A DNA stretch of 64,000 nt from Lumbricus rubellus (GCA_945859605.1 OX243811.1:60517116-60581115); one strand, 5' to 3'; shown: positions 11,213 through 31,680, counted from the stretch's first letter. The notes: generated by a model from the sequence alone, not told the origin. A program made the numbers and translations.

Positions 11213-12696
11213 CAATTAGAATTTATATGGCACCCCGTCAAGATAGGTCTACGTACTCTGAGGCGCTCTTAAGCCAGCGTAGGTCACATGGGATGATGTC
11301 ATTTCCGGTTGACCTTTTATCTGATGGCTCATGGAGTCATTGAGTGCAAGGTATTTTTAGGTGAGGTAGAACTGTCACTCGTACAACTACTATGTCTAAA
11401 CTGGGTGCAAGCTACAGTTTGGTGGTTAAGACAGGTTGTCGACTCAGATGTCAGAGTTCAATTTCCTACATGTGTAGAAATTTGTTTTAAGATATTGTTG
11501 GCTTCATCTGAGCCCCAATAGTAAGCAGCTATAGGCCTTTCTTCTTCTTCTTCTTCTTCTTCTTCTCCTCCTCCTCCTCCTTCTCTTCTCCTCCTCCTCC
11601 TTCTGTCTTCTCGTTCTCCTTCCTCTTCCTCTTCATATTCTTCTTGTTTTTCTTCATCTTCTTCTCGTTCATCTTGTTTTTGTTGTTCTGTTCTTCTTGT
11701 TCTTTTTGTTGAATCTTGGGCCTATTTTTCTACGTTAGTTAAATGGTTATTTTTTTTAAATTTTCACTGCAACAGTATGCCCGGGCGGTTTCACATACAT
11801 GCCTGGTGCCCGCAGTTGCTACGCAGCCATCCTCGTCGCCCTCAATTGGACGCAAGCAAGGTCATCGTGCCAACAGCTGTACAGTGCAGCTTATTTGTCC
11901 GTCGTCAGCAGTTATGCAGAGAACCAGGCCATCGCATCCTACCTGGGTACCAAGCTTACAGGTAGGCAAGTTAACAAATAGGACTACTGAATTTTAAACC
12001 TTTTACTTTTAATTGTATAATTAATTACTGCATGGTTTAAAAGTAGGCTATCTGTCGTTTTCCGATGCCCATTGTAAGTTGAAGAAGAAGAGGAAAAGAA
12101 AGAGAGAGAGAGAAGGAGGGGTAGAAGGAGGAGAAGGAATAGGAAGTCGAGGAAGAGGAGGAGGACGAAGAAGCAGACTATCCCTGAGGCAGCCATGGGT
12201 ATGAAATCTTAGCAACAGTTCGTTTTTTGAGCCTCAGCAAGGTGGCCAGTTCTGTCCCTCAGTCTCATTTTCTCACCGATATGCATAGTTTTCATACAGA
12301 CATTGAGATATACATTAGCACGAACACAAAATATGCTTCATTAAAATGCACACATAATATCTCAGATCTCTTTTCTAAGCTTTACTACTGCGTTATAACG
12401 ACATCATCGACATAGAATCGACATCTTCTTTTACAGCCAGTCTCGATCCAACTGTTCGGAACTTCACTTTCATCGGTGGACAAAGACTGGATCCGAGCTG
12501 TACTTCCGGTTTCGTGTGGAAACCTCGAGATGACCTCAATCTACCCGTCAACTACACGAACTGGGTCTACGGAGAACCAAACTGCAATTTCAACACCGAG
12601 TTCTGTCTTGTCATTAGACAGGATAAATTCTTTGGCTGGAATGATGACGGATGCTACAAGACTCTCTGGTCCATCTGCGAATGTGGTCCTTTCTAA
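8078..12696 (+). CDS. Secreted PAN/apple - Ig - C-type lectin protein
   Basis: Exons: 8078-8404, 10877-11156, 11776-11961, 12437-12696 (350 codons plus stop); all junctions are GT-AG and phases agree (0, 1, 1). Residues 1-20 form a signal peptide. Residues about 35-109 form a PAN/apple-like module (CAWLCSRDSNCTNYNYKKG, DQCEIYRY). Exon 2 encodes one Ig-like domain (VLMTCSVSYSG, IKWRD, RFNCTAVN). Exons 3-4 encode a long-form C-type lectin domain starting CPGGFTYMPGARSCY, with the GEPN and WNDDGC motifs that in this family mark a Ca2+ site preferring mannose-type sugars, ending WSICEC. No membrane segment or GPI signal is seen, so the product is probably secreted. Role in pathogen or self recognition is inferred. 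The PAN exon is homologous to those at 37219-37557 and 48661-49002 on the other strand. Confidence 0.85.
8421..9095 (+). repeat. (TCTG)n/(TATG)n compound microsatellite in intron 1
   Basis: About 670 bp of TGTC and TGTA tetramers in alternating blocks start only some 15 bases after the donor site of exon 1. Because the period is four, all three frames stay open in long stretches, giving long but meaningless Cys/Leu/Ser/Val reading frames on both strands. Confidence 0.95.
9377..9535 (+). repeat. CA/CACG-rich simple repeat
   Basis: Interrupted (CA)n with CGCACA and CATGCG variants inside intron 1 of the lectin gene. Alternating purine-pyrimidine of this kind can adopt Z-DNA; no other role is apparent. 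Confidence 0.85.
9865..10511. mobile_element. TTAA-flanked piggyBac-like element in intron 1
   Basis: TTAA at 9865-9868 and 10508-10511 flanks 17-bp identical inverted ends (CCCTCGGAGGCTAACCT). Next to each end is a short palindrome-like segment, GGGGTG-T loop-CACCCC at about 9885 and GGGGTGAAAAATATATACCCC at about 10442. An interior frame at about 10149-10240 (+) encodes an acidic stretch (ENDDSDEEFVEFVDCND), which resembles the acidic N-terminus often seen in piggyBac transposases; the rest is missing. At 647 bp it is non-autonomous. Confidence 0.8.
11530..11720 (+). repeat. TTC/CTC-rich polypyrimidine tract
   Basis: About 190 bp of TTC, TCC and TTG triplets in intron 2 of the lectin gene, ending some 55 bases before the acceptor of exon 3. 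Long polypyrimidine on the sense strand; can form triplex DNA. Confidence 0.85.
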
Positions 12697-12699
12697 GAA

Positions 12700-12898
12700 A
12701 AATTAAATTTTCATAGAATTCTCATTGGATTCTCAATAGACTTCTTCTCACAGCCTTCTAATAGAATTCTAATTGGATTCTCATACACTTCTCATAGAAT
12801 TCTCACTAGATTCTCATACACTTCACATACCATTCTAATTGAATTCTCATGAAACTCTTGTAGAATTCTCATACACTTCTCATAGAATTCTCGAAAGT
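12700..12898 (+). repeat. Tandem repeat in the presumed 3' UTR
   Basis: Immediately after the stop codon of the lectin gene the phrase TTCTCATAGAATTCTCA and variants (AGAATTCTCATACACTTC) recurs about eight times in 200 bases with unit length near 24-32. Each unit contains the palindrome GAATTC. It would be in the 3' UTR if the transcript extends to the AATAAA near 13602. Confidence 0.7.
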
Positions 12899-12899
12899 T

Positions 12900-14247
12900 C
12901 ACACAAACTGCAATAGCGATTATTTCCACTCATTGATCCAGTAATTCGTTAGAATCGAAGATGAACTGGACTCTGTTGATATTGTAGGTTTCGTAATGAC
13001 GACCACAGTTTCCAATCGAACTGTTGATTCTTCTTTTAGTTTTCAGTTAACCTCACGACTGATGTATGCATAAACTTCTTTGTTTGTTCTGTCAATGGTT
13101 GAGTCTACAGATCATTGTTTACACAATTGACTGGTTTACAAATTGTTGATTTTCTAACCGATTCACAAAAGAACTGAGGCTTAAGGTCATGCTAATGTCC
13201 ACTTCCTCTGCAAGAGCAAGAACATCGGACCTCTGCACTGTCTGCAGCCATCCAGCAGGTCCAGGCCTACTTAGAACAAGTGTCCCAGTGAGCAAGCCAA
13301 CAAAGATGGGAAATTTAGTCACCAAGAAAATGTTCCTGAGTAGCAGATTGTTCCAGAGAGACAGACCCGATCTGCTTTGTGTATTGCATATCTCATATTG
13401 AAGATAACACACCTAAAAATTTATGTCCACAACGAGAACAATTTGCATGTACATGTATGTTAATGAAAGGTCCAAGTGGCATCTAGAAGTCACAGATCTA
13501 TCTATAGCAGGCCATTACACACAGATCACAGCAAAACAATGTGCAGTCACATACATGTATGTCATGTAGCAATCAACATTCTACACAATTGTAATGTACA
13601 ATAAATATTTTTCACTATTATAACTGAATGCTAGAGTCTGTACAGTTTCTGTTTGACTGCACATTGTGTCACATACAATGATGATTAGTTTTGCCCTCTT
13701 TTATCCACACTTTGGACTGGTACCATAAAAAAAAGCAGCAGTGGAGGAGTACGGGTATTCTGAATAACAACTTAGAACAATAATTACTAGCCTATCTTAT
13801 TAATAAAAAAATTAATGTGTTGTTATAATTTTTTATAAAATCACTTAAACTTATATATTGCCAAATGTCAGAAACGACTTTCATAACAAGACTAAGCACT
13901 AATATGAATTTGTTTTAATACTTTATTTTAGTTATTTTGTTAAAATTACTAAAAATTAAAATAGCATTTATAATTTAAGTGACTCTCATAGTAAAATGAT
14001 CACCGAAAGCCACTAATTAATTGTCCCACATCATTTACACCTGATCCTTAACTGCAAGCTTAGATTTCTTACTGGCCGGTTCAACAGCATCTAAAAATAA
14101 AATACAAAACAACAAATATTACTGGAAGATAATCTCATTTGGCACAGTACAAAAACTACCTGCAACATGCTAAAACCCAATCTCTTATAAATACACGGAA
14201 TATTTCAATTTAGAAAGTTCCAAATAGACTAAAATGGAAATCATCAT
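12900..14247. other. Lectin gene 3' flank; no second gene
   Basis: An AATAAA hexamer lies at about 13602 (plus strand). Open frames at 13119-13412 on both strands show no recognisable domain. Otherwise AT-rich sequence. Confidence 0.4.
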
Positions 14248-14602
14248 CATGGGTGCCCGCAGAAATTTTTGCAGGAGGGGGCAAAACATGATGGTCAACG
14301 TTAAACATTTTTTAGCAGGAGGTAAAAAAATGCAAAGCGGGGAGTTAAGAACATGCATGGGTATTTTTCACAGAGGTTTCTTGATGTAAATTTCTCAGTT
14401 TCACTTTTCAAAATTTCTAATATGAATTGTTTCTTTTTGCAAGGATTTTTTTAAATCGAAAAGTATTAGTTAAAAGTAGGTTTTCTAATTCTCTAATGAG
14501 AAGAAATTTTTTATAAACCCAAAAGTATTAGCGAGAAAAATAGGTTTCAATTTTCCAGGGGGGACAAGTGCCCCCCCTTGCCCCTATGTGCAGGCGCCTA
14601 TG
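14248..14602. mobile_element. hAT-type MITE with 8-bp target duplication
   Basis: A 355-bp segment with inverted ends CATGGGTGCCCGCA (left) and CATAGGCGCCTGCA (right, read inward) is flanked by identical octamers ATCATCAT at 14240-14247 and 14603-14610. An 8-bp target duplication and CA-initial ends fit the hAT superfamily. G-rich and C-rich blocks lie just inside the ends. It has no coding capacity. Confidence 0.72.
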
Positions 14603-14804
14603 ATCATCATAACTATGTCTCTCCATTACTAAACTGGTTCTGCCATAGACTTTTGAAAGAGACCAGGAGTCTTTAAACATTGCCAAGTTTGCTTACCTAT
14701 AAAAGGTGCAAGACAGAAAATTTTGAGGAAACTCTATACAATATATTTTCTAATGGACCCATGAAGTAGCTTGCTACACTACAGTAAAATGCTGTAATAA
14801 CAAT

Positions 14805-14930
14805 TAATTCATTCATTCATTGCAGGAACTTATATAGCATCCATTCACGAAGCCCACTTAGATGCGCTCCCAGTCCAACCAAGATGATAAAAAAAATTAG
14901 GATCCTGTACGACACTGATGAATCAGCCTT
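14805..14930 (-). repeat. SINE/L2-like tail
   Basis: Read on the minus strand: a GGGAGCGCATCTAAGTGGGC phrase, then ATGCTATATAAG, then an (ATGA)n tail. The same kind of GCGC...TATA-AA tail recurs near 21000, 24600, 36500, 47040 and 62900, as expected for L2-type LINEs and the SINEs that borrow their 3' end. Confidence 0.5.
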
Positions 14931-15201
14931 AATAAATTAGTATTATAATTATTACAACAGTTAATGTAATTGAATGCTAGATTCCGTCCATGAAACAGTA
15001 GTCCAAACAACAACTAAGCAAGTCATCATCTTCATAAGTCATGGTTCAGCAGAATCAGCACCCGTAGTTGTCTAATACCGTTTCCGCCACATTCTTCCAC
15101 CACTGCATCGCGGTCAGTTATTGTACTGATGTTCCAAACCATTCACTTATATCATCCACACGTTCTCTGTGAGTTCGTCTACGTTTGTTTGTACCATCCC
15201 A

Positions 15202-18200
15202 TTATTCCAAAACAAGCGTTTTCATAATATTAATAATAGTGATAATATAAACATAATACTTGCCACTCTGATCTACAGCATGCGATTCAAAGAGAATTTC
15301 TTCTGGCATCGCAAAAGTGACGCAAAGCATTTCCTTATTGGGAGCAACATTTCGCACAATCCGTATCGTGTGATCATCCGGCGGCTTCCGACCCAAGACG
15401 TCCTCGATTCTCCGCCTCGCATCCTCCATCACATTCTCACTTTTGCTGAAACAATAGACGTGAATCGTCGGCAACGTAAGGCTTTGTCGGACAATTCCAG
15501 CGGCGCCAAGATCCTCAGCGGAAAAGAGGTCTTGGAAAGCATCCAGGAATTCGACGGCTATTGCTGGAAGGTTCATGATGACGTGAATGTTGCGGCCCGG
15601 CATTCCATCATGTCCAGCCTTCCACAATTCCAACAGACTCTTCTTAACAATGGATCTGACAAACTCTCGACCGTCAATGTTGAAGAGATGAAACTCTCCC
15701 TTTACTTTGTTTAGCTTCATGTTATGCCCCAACCACCTGTACGACTCGGGGTTCAGGTCGTTGGCGTATACGACGCATTTCTTTTTGGCTGCTGGAACGG
15801 CGAATGGCCCGACACCAGCAAACACGTCGTAAATGACATCACCCTCCTTCAAAAGGTTGACTATTCTCTGATGCTCTGTACCTGGAACGAGAGAAACATA
15901 AGGTAATGCAAGCTAGGGTTTGGTAAATTAATTAATGCAGCTCTTCACTGATTATAATACAAGCATTTTACTTAGATAGGAAAGATTTATTGTTCCTAGG
16001 TTTGCTAAATTTTACTGTAGAAGACTGCAATACATGCGCATTCGCAAGCAAGAAAAGATTTTCCCAGGATTAAGGCAAAATCTATTGATAACCTAGTCAC
16101 TTTTATTATACACACTAATCATTAAAGTGTCAAGACAGGAAAGTTCAATGTATTTTCCAATTTTTTCATCTGGAATTTACAAAATGCAGTAATCAATTTC
16201 TTCAAGTAGTCTACATCATTGGAACAATTTTCTAAAATTCTCATTCAAACCACTAACTCTTTAATGACAAGAGTGTTATGACTGGAAACCAATGCAGTCG
16301 GTCGCTAAAGTGTTAAACTTGACATCGTCCATGCAATGTTTAAAGCTTGACTTGAATTACATCTGACACCAGAGTGTACCTAATTTTTCTGAGTCTTGTA
16401 GCAAAACTCAAGAAGAAAACGTAGACCATCTTTAGTAACAACTATGGCTGTATTTCGATGGATTTTTTTGTTACCATTATTATTATCATTAGCACATGCA
16501 AATTTACTAACCACTACAAACAACTAAGCATCAGTTTATGGCGAAGAGCAATTCTGAGTGAAGGACAAGTTCAAGATTCCTACACAGTAACCAGAGTAGG
16601 CTTGAATTGTACTATGTGCAGTTCAAGGTGAGTACCACAAGGTGAGTACCTTTAATAACAAGTCAGCTATGAACTCATGAGCTACATAATTGCGTAAACA
16701 ACATATGTCCTTAATAATAATATTTAACACACAATGTTAAGTTAAAACTAAAGTCTAAATAGATTAAATTTTAAACTAATAATTAGTCCTGACCTAATCT
16801 GGAATTCCAGTACACTTTTGAGAAATCGAATTCGTACTGAAAACCATGTTCTTTAGCCACCGTCACAAAATTCTCCTCTCCCGACAAAACCTCCATCTGA
16901 AAGTTTCGGAATGTGTTGTCAATGACGTTTGTTTTGTTTACAACGGTCTTCACAGCTGAAACTTTGTCGAGTAGCACATCACCTAAATTAGAAAACGAAG
17001 AGCAGTTAAGTTCAGCTACATTGTACTTGAATACCATTCAGCAACAAACTAATCTAATTGAATAAAATTCAAAAGAACCAAACTGTAAATTTATAGCACA
17101 TTGAAACCTTGACCAAAATTAATTCCAGAAATGAAATTCATATTACCATATGTATTCACTTATTGATAACCAAACTGGTAGACAAACCGCATGTACATGT
17201 AGCATAATTCTTTATTAAACCAGTTGCAAAAAGTCGCACACAGTGTACAAGAATCATAGGACAAATTTATACAGAATTAATAGAAACATGTTTATTTATT
17301 CTTTTTACAGACGATTTCCTCAAATAATTATTATTGCCTAATATTAGAGTCAAGACTCATGAGATCATGAGTGGAGGGCACACCACATATATATCTGATT
17401 TAGTAAAATAGCTCAATTAATTTTAGGCTCTATGACATAACTGTGTTCTATCAGAAAAATTCCTATAAATGAAGCATGTCATGATGCGTTTTTGATGTTA
17501 GACTTGAACAAAAAGTTCAGTAAATAGTTTTACATCGCTTGAGAATGTCTGTCAGAATATTTTGGAGAAAAAATCTAACATACCGATCAATTGCTTATAT
17601 TCGAGCAGGTTATCTCGAAGATTGAGATGAGCAATGTGACCAATGACGCTAAATCCTCCAACTCCTTCAACACCTTCTGGTAGAATCGCATCCAGGACTT
17701 CATCGTACATCCAATTTTCAAATGTCAATGTCAGGTCATACGGTTTTAGTGAATCCACGTCGACACATTGAGTCGTGAAAAATTCTCGGTCATCTGGACT
17801 GAAATCAGTGGACGATCCATATTTTGTTGGATCAAACAAGAATAGTCTATGGGTCGAATGGTCGGCATCAGTCTCGCTTAACTCTGCTACTGGTCTAATC
17901 CTTGGAATCTTCAATAGCGCAGCCTTAAACCTTTTACTGACGGCTCCTACATCTTTAAGCGGCACTTTCAAGCCAAGAACTTGTACTTCGCGTTTAAAGG
18001 CACTCTTATCAAGATCTTTCATTCCTCTTACAGCGTCCGGTGGTGTCAATCTCCGGGCAGTGTTTTCTAAATTAATCGCACGAGATTCCTCAATGGGATC
18101 AGCCATACCGAAGCGTGAAACAGATTTTAAAACCGTTGAAATTAAAGGAAACAAGTTCTCACGAAAATGTCCCTGACGATAGCTTTCCCACAGTTTTATA

Positions 18201-18364
18201 AATCCCGTATATGGGCCGCTGTTGGTACGATTGTCTAAAGGTGTATGAACAACCTTATAGATTCTGAATTGATCTGTTTTCACCAGTCGTGATAGTCTTC
18301 GAAAGTTACAACCATGGCGCGATCGTTCGTATACTATAAATAAAATTCGTGCATGGAGTGCCAT
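15202..18364 (-). CDS. TRMT5: tRNA (guanine(37)-N1)-methyltransferase
   Basis: Exons (minus): 18364-17584, 16982-16794, 15881-15202; phases 1 and 1 agree and the product is 549 residues (human about 509). TRMT5/Trm5 uses S-adenosylmethionine to methylate N1 of G37 next to the anticodon, which prevents frameshifting. Visible landmarks are PPDAVRGMKDLDKSAF, the D2-type segment IGHIAHLNLRDN, RNFQMEVLSGE, FDFSKVYWNSRL, the SAM-binding YDVFAGVGPFAVP, NDLNPES, MNLPAIAVEFLD and RNVAPNKEMLCVTF. The first ~30 residues are basic and hydrophobic without acidic residues until a Glu, consistent with a mitochondrial presequence; the enzyme acts in mitochondria and nucleus in other animals. The C-terminal ~25 residues after ILFESH are not conserved and could be replaced by a further small exon. 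It lies head-to-tail downstream of YY1. Confidence 0.95.
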
Positions 18365-21300
18365 GAGAAGACATTAATCGCATTATTCTGTTTCAAATTT
18401 CCTATATTTTATACGGGCAGCTACGCTATCTGATGTAACTTTAAATGCACGAGTCAATAAGCGATAATATGAGTTAAACTCGACTCAACCATACGCGAGG
18501 ATCGTTTTTGTATGCACGACGTTTCAGAAGACTTTCTTTTTTAACATTGTAGCAGCATATTTCAAAAGATGTTTTGAGCTGATGAAATTGCTGAATTCAG
18601 AATTAGATGATTCAGAAAGAAACAATCGAGGATCAGGATTTCTAAAAGAGGACTTTTCTTAAAGCTTTTCTCGTTAAGCGAGAAAGGTTTTTTAATCAAA
18701 CTGACGAATAGCCATGAAAATTAGGCCTATTCATAAAACGAATTCACCTCAAAGCACCAGACATTAGTAACTCCGCGAACTATAATTCACCATCTAGCCG
18801 ACACTGACAGACATTCTCTATTTCATTTAGTCCCTCATGGCCCTGGTCATTATGGGCCTTCTCCTCTAATTTTTTTCCGAAGAACCCATCCATTAGGCCT
18901 ATCTGGCTCTATTTTCGTCATGAATTCTCGTCTTGGTCTCACCATAATCATCACTTTTCTTCATCAATAATCAGACTTCTCTGGAGCTTTCCAAACAAAA
19001 CTAAAGTCCCACTTTCAAGAAGTCGAACCTTGACTTATCTAAACTTCCACAAATTTTTCCGGCCTAAATGCCGTGCACCATAGCAGCTGCTCTGCCTCCT
19101 CTCTTTAATTTGTTATTTGATCCTGGAAAATCCTTGAAACATCTGCTGAAATCCTCAAGTAAAACCAGTTCTTAAGCTAATGACTGCCAGTGACTTTGTT
19201 CACCTAGTATTTTGCTTGCTTTAATTGCAATTTCCACAGTTATCTCTGATCAAACAGCAGGAGTCACCATTTAATGATGTACCTGGGTAACAAAAAATTC
19301 CTGATTAACTTAAATATCGGTTAGTATTAAACAATCATTGCCTTTGTACAAATGTAACCATAAGACGAGGTTTCAACTTGAATGATGTGCTATAAAGCAT
19401 CGTATAACTTCTGTACTGTACTACACTCGTCACCTGCAGTCTGTTTTCTAAGACATGTTTCACAAACTCCTTTTAATATGTAGACTACATGTATCAGATA
19501 ATTGCTCAACCTTCAGTGATAAGCCATTCTTTGTTTTGTCATCATGAGCTTCCAGAATTTTGACGTTAACAAATAATTATGTTTGAAGTAACAATTCATT
19601 ATATGTAACGTTATATTAAGCGTAGAAGACGCCACCCCAACTGAAAATGTTAAAAATAAAATTACTGACTCGTGATCTAGCCTTCACAACTTTATTATTG
19701 ATTATGGACAGTCATTAAGTGGTAGATTTCAGTACTGCCATGCAGGCAAGCATGTGAAAAAGGCCGGAGAATGGCACTGACATGTCTAACCAACAGGTAA
19801 ACATTACCGTGAACCCTTTGCATATAAAATGTTAATGAAGCTAAAGCTGCTTAAAAAACTTGAACAGCGATGAAGCTAAAAGATCAATAGGAAAATGAAA
19901 AATATGCCGAGTCAATGACTAATTCAATAAATTGCTATTAAAAACACAAGGAGTTCCTTATGTTTATTTATTTTATATTAATGCAACATCATGTAATGTA
20001 TGTACACCACGTCAACATCCGCAAATATGTTTCCACGTATCTTCTTGTTTGCACCTAAAGGCCACTGCAATTAAACATGAACGGTAACATAACAGTGACA
20101 AATATTATGGAGTACAGCTTTGCAAGTACCAGCTACTGGAATATTTGCATTAATCAACGACACATATATTTTTCATATACATGTATAATGAAACCAAATC
20201 AATAATATATACATGCATATATATACGTAACCAAATCCATAGAGGCACCTAAATCCTCCGAATAGCAAATGAAACAACCTATTTTCCAATCAAGATCAAA
20301 ATCATGTTAGAAATCAGGATTCTGATCGGTAACCAAACATCATCAGCGCGACCAGTTACCGTAAATTCGTCCGATCAGCTCATCGTGCAAAATTTTCAGA
20401 AAAAAAATCACTTAAATAAGAGTTCTGGCACTTAACCAAACTAGCGTGTCTAGCACAGTGCATAACCGAACTGCAACTCTACAGCTTTACGCGTTTGCCA
20501 GTAAACTGTATATATCTCAAATGCTATAAGAACGCGATACGCTTAATATACAGATGGCCGACCAATGCTTGAATGTCTTGGCAATGTTGCTAAAACTAGT
20601 AGACATCGCACATCTGTACACAGCCAATGCATTTCCTGCGTCAACAGCAGGATAATCGGTAAACATGCTGACGGACGAATGGGTCATCGTCCAAGTTAAC
20701 GTTTGAAGTGAGCAGTCGGTAGTTTCAAAATGACGTCAAGATCTGAAAAACCATTTAAACATTAATAAGTAATTCATCACTATAAAGATTCAACTCCACA
20801 ATAATTCACCATTTTGGAGCCACATCAAATGGGGTCATCTATGCAAAAATAAGAGTGATAGGAAGAGGGTGTTACCCAAAATGCAGACATAGTCAGAGAG
20901 TTCAGTGATGACACCCCCAAGTCCAGCTGATGTGATGGACACTAGATCATATACTATTTCTGAGATCTTAATTGTATTGCATTGGACCATTTATAAAGCA
21001 CTTCTCTCAGACGTGCTCTCAGTGCGATCAATCCCAACAGAAAAGGCAGGTTTGAAGTGAAAGAAAGATGAGGAAAGACTGCCAGAGAGGATGACAGAGC
21101 AAACTGATCCATTCTATAGAAAGGGACCTATACAGACAAAGTATCTCGATTGAGCCTGTCAGTCGTACTACTTATAAAAATTTGTTGCATAGGTTCCCAA
21201 GTCGCTTTTAGTACAACCTTGTCAACAAAGTGTCAAACAAAGAATAGAAATATGGTAAAATAAAAGTCACTGACCAGTACAATTACAATCAGAGTTATGC

Positions 21301-21882
21301 GGAAAAGTAAATTAAAATCAACTGTTTCCTTACCAAAACTGTAAGCTGGTGTTGTAGGCAATAGAATTCAACCAAAAAAATCAGTACTAGTTGTCAAATG
21401 ACTCCCAAGGCCTGAAAAGACAATGCAGAAGCAAACAATAGCACCGCAGTGTGGACAAAAGCAAGCTAAATATAATAATAACGCTAATTTATATGGTGCC
21501 GTAACACAATTACAAAGGCGCCTCACATACAACTAAGAACAGGGATAGGCCTTGTAATAAATATTGCAGAGTTAATTGTTGAAAACAAAAAACACAAACA
21601 CCAGCAAAGGAAAAACATTGCTAAAAGATCTACATTTTCTTTATCCACTTCTTCATACTACTTATACATTATTTAATGTCATCTTATTATTGTATCTGGT
21701 CATACCTTAGAAGACAAGAACAATTCTTGGGAACGAACTTTTCAGCCCTGGTACTCTCTCACTGTGCTTATCTGTTCTGCTTATGAACGTCATTTTGTTC
21801 TCCACTTCACATGCCACTTTCAATTTACTCATCCAGTACAGGCTGCTTCTGTTTGGATATTGATCTGAATATGGCTTGGCTA
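18365..21882. other. TRMT5 upstream / YY1 3' UTR region
   Basis: No additional gene is visible. Minus-strand AATAAA-type signals near 19965-19980 (seen as TTTATTTATTTTA on the plus strand) could end the YY1 transcript, giving a 3' UTR of about 2 kb. TAGGCCTA motifs are rare here compared with the flanking lectin regions. Confidence 0.4.
20975..21175 (-). mobile_element. 3' end fragment of the LINE family found in YY1 intron 1
   Basis: This segment aligns by eye with 27405-27570: both contain GGCAGGTTT, GAAAGATGA, GAAAGACTGCCAGAGA, GATGACAGAGC and GGGA(C/G)CGACCTAT-like phrases in the same order. It is therefore a second, shorter copy of the same LINE 3' end, in the same (minus) orientation. 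In the Yy1 3' UTR or just downstream of the gene. Confidence 0.7.
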
Positions 21883-29714
<7,832 letters not shown>

Positions 29715-30036
29715 TCAACAAAACGCAAATCGTTGTACTTCTAAGTTGTAACGTAAGTCTTTGCAACTTATCAAGCGTCAAAGCATCGCAGGCAAGCTAC
29801 GTGACTGCATGTGCGTTCAGTTTCAAGTGTGGAAGCAGTAAATGAGTGAAGCTTAGGCTATATCCGCTACGCTCAAGCGTTGTGAAACAGTAAGTAGGCA
29901 GCCTCTTGTACGGGTTGCCTCGCCACGAATGTAGATAATAATTATTTGCATATGGAAACCAACTCCGCCACTCGTGCCAGTGCCAGTCCCAATTAATGGA
30001 TAGGCATATAGGAGGATGGCGTCGTTAATGATCTGT

Positions 30037-30160
30037 GTACAGTTAAAACTAGCAAAACAGTCATGAGCATTGCCTCTGAATGGAAGTAATTTACCATGGA
30101 GGATGGGAAGAAAAGAAGTTGTGCAGTTCTAAACATTCCTTAAAAACAGCCCTGCTGGGA
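30037..30160 (+). repeat. Dispersed repeat, copy 1
   Basis: Shares GTACAGTTAAAACTAGCAAA, GAAAGTAATTTACCATGGAG and GTTGTGCAGTTCTAAA with 60371-60491 in the same order and spacing. The family is unknown. Confidence 0.7.
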
Positions 30161-31070
30161 TGAGATGCAAAGTACTCGCTGTCGCAAGTGACAGCTATCA
30201 GTCAGCAGAAGTAACCTAGACCTATAGCCTATTAGGCCTAGGCCTATAACAATAAATTATTATGCTATGCTATAGCCTAATGAGTGAAATTTGCTCGTGT
30301 CATGTCTAGGCCTATAATTCCTTTATCGCACCATCGTAGGCTACGTATTGTCGAAGTAAAACGTCTTTATTCAGCCCTTGTCAAATCGAGAGTTCGAGAC
30401 TTCTTGTAGACGTATTTTCATTTTGATAGGTCTAGGCTTGTACGCACATTGTCAAGCAGGCATAGACTGCTCAGCAGTGTGGCAGTAGCCTAACGAGGCC
30501 TATGCCTAAGCGGTGCTGAAACAGGGCAAATTTTGCTATAGCCTAGAGCCCTAGATCATTATCAAAAAATTTCTTCCGCTGGTGTCTTTCACTCAACAAT
30601 GAAAATAAGATACAGCGCTTGTAAGCCCCTATAGACTTTTAAATCGTATCCTGAGCTATCGTCTTCTACCTCCATGTCTCGCTGCTTTGATTCTAATCAC
30701 GATCGTCCACAGTCCACGTTGTACGTAGGCCCTGTAGGGCCTACATTAATTTTGATCTGCTTTTACCCATCGGTTCAATCAGTTTTTGTTGACGAAGCAC
30801 CGTGACAAAGCTATAGCTGGTTCTCGCGACTTCGCGAGCTCTGCGCTATAAAAATATAATGATTGCTGGAGGCTCAAAACTATTTCTTTTTCTATGCTGG
30901 AAACGGAATAACTGGAAATCCCATGGACATCATAATTATATTACTATGATGTCTATGGGAAATCCCCGTCACCATAGACATAATAATTATTGCAAATTCG
31001 TAGTTCATACATTGATACGGGTCCAAAGCCTAAAACTCAGAGAGATTTCAGAATCTATTTTTACCCCAGG

Positions 31071-31170
31071 GTCGGTTAGGGTTAGTGTTAGTTTCGTCAT
31101 TAGATTCTTAAGGTTTAACGTCGTGAAGGTCGGTTAGGGTTAGTGTTAGGGTTAGTTTCGTCATTAGATA
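31071..31170 (+). repeat. Telomere-like GGTTAGGGTTAG repeat pair
   Basis: Two copies of GGTCGGTTAGGGTTAGTGTT followed by (AGGGTTAG)TTTCGTCATTAGA. The same phrase occurs twice in each unit of the tandem element at 41950-43290, so it belongs to a dispersed element rather than to a telomere. Confidence 0.75.
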
Positions 31171-31559
31171 CTTAACAGCCACACAGAATTTTCAGTTAAT
31201 AATAGATCTCGATGAGTTTTAACGTTAAATCAGGCTTCGGACTCGTATCATTGTATGATCTACGAATTCGCCATAATTATTATGGAATTCACCTCGGGCA
31301 ATTATTCTGAGAACTAAAGCAACTAAGAAAGTGAGTAAGTAGCCCCAACTTTTCCCATAAAGTAGTTACAGCTAAATATTATTAAATTCTTTGTGTGTTC
31401 AACTTTCTGAAAAAGTTACCATTTTCCCTGCTAAAATATCTGATGAACCTTTACTTGAAATCAAGTGCAAGAAGGGGGGACGTCCCATGCAATTTTTAAA
31501 TGGGGGTCATGGCCGGATTTCCCCCCTGGATCCGCCCATGGGAATTCCGAGTGACGGAC

Positions 31560-31680
31560 TTGCTCAGAATCCCTAATCGGCGGCTTGAGGTGGATTCGAA
31601 CCCTCGACCTTCCTGCTCAAATGAAGGCACCGAACATACCCCAGCACAACAGTACTGCACTCCACAATAGGCTATAATAA
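31560..31680 (-). repeat. Degenerate tRNA-derived SINE fragment
   Basis: The minus strand reads GGTCGAGGGTTCGAATCCAC (a good B box) preceded by GTGCCTTCATTTGAGCAGGA, in the order of a tRNA anticodon arm and T arm. A clear A box is lacking. Likely a SINE relic. Confidence 0.5.

Noticed and set aside
13119..13412. 97-codon minus-strand frame with a hydrophobic stretch
   Set aside because: The complementary strand is open over the same span, no family is recognised and no splice context is seen.
15169..15714. 181-codon plus-strand frame
   Set aside because: Antisense shadow of TRMT5 exon 3, which has the conserved SAM-binding motifs.
17775..18176. 133-codon plus-strand frame
   Set aside because: Antisense shadow of TRMT5 exon 1.
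31071..31165. Chromosome end or fused telomere
   Set aside because: The GGTTAGGGTTAG blocks are short, interrupted and repeated within dispersed elements elsewhere in the window.
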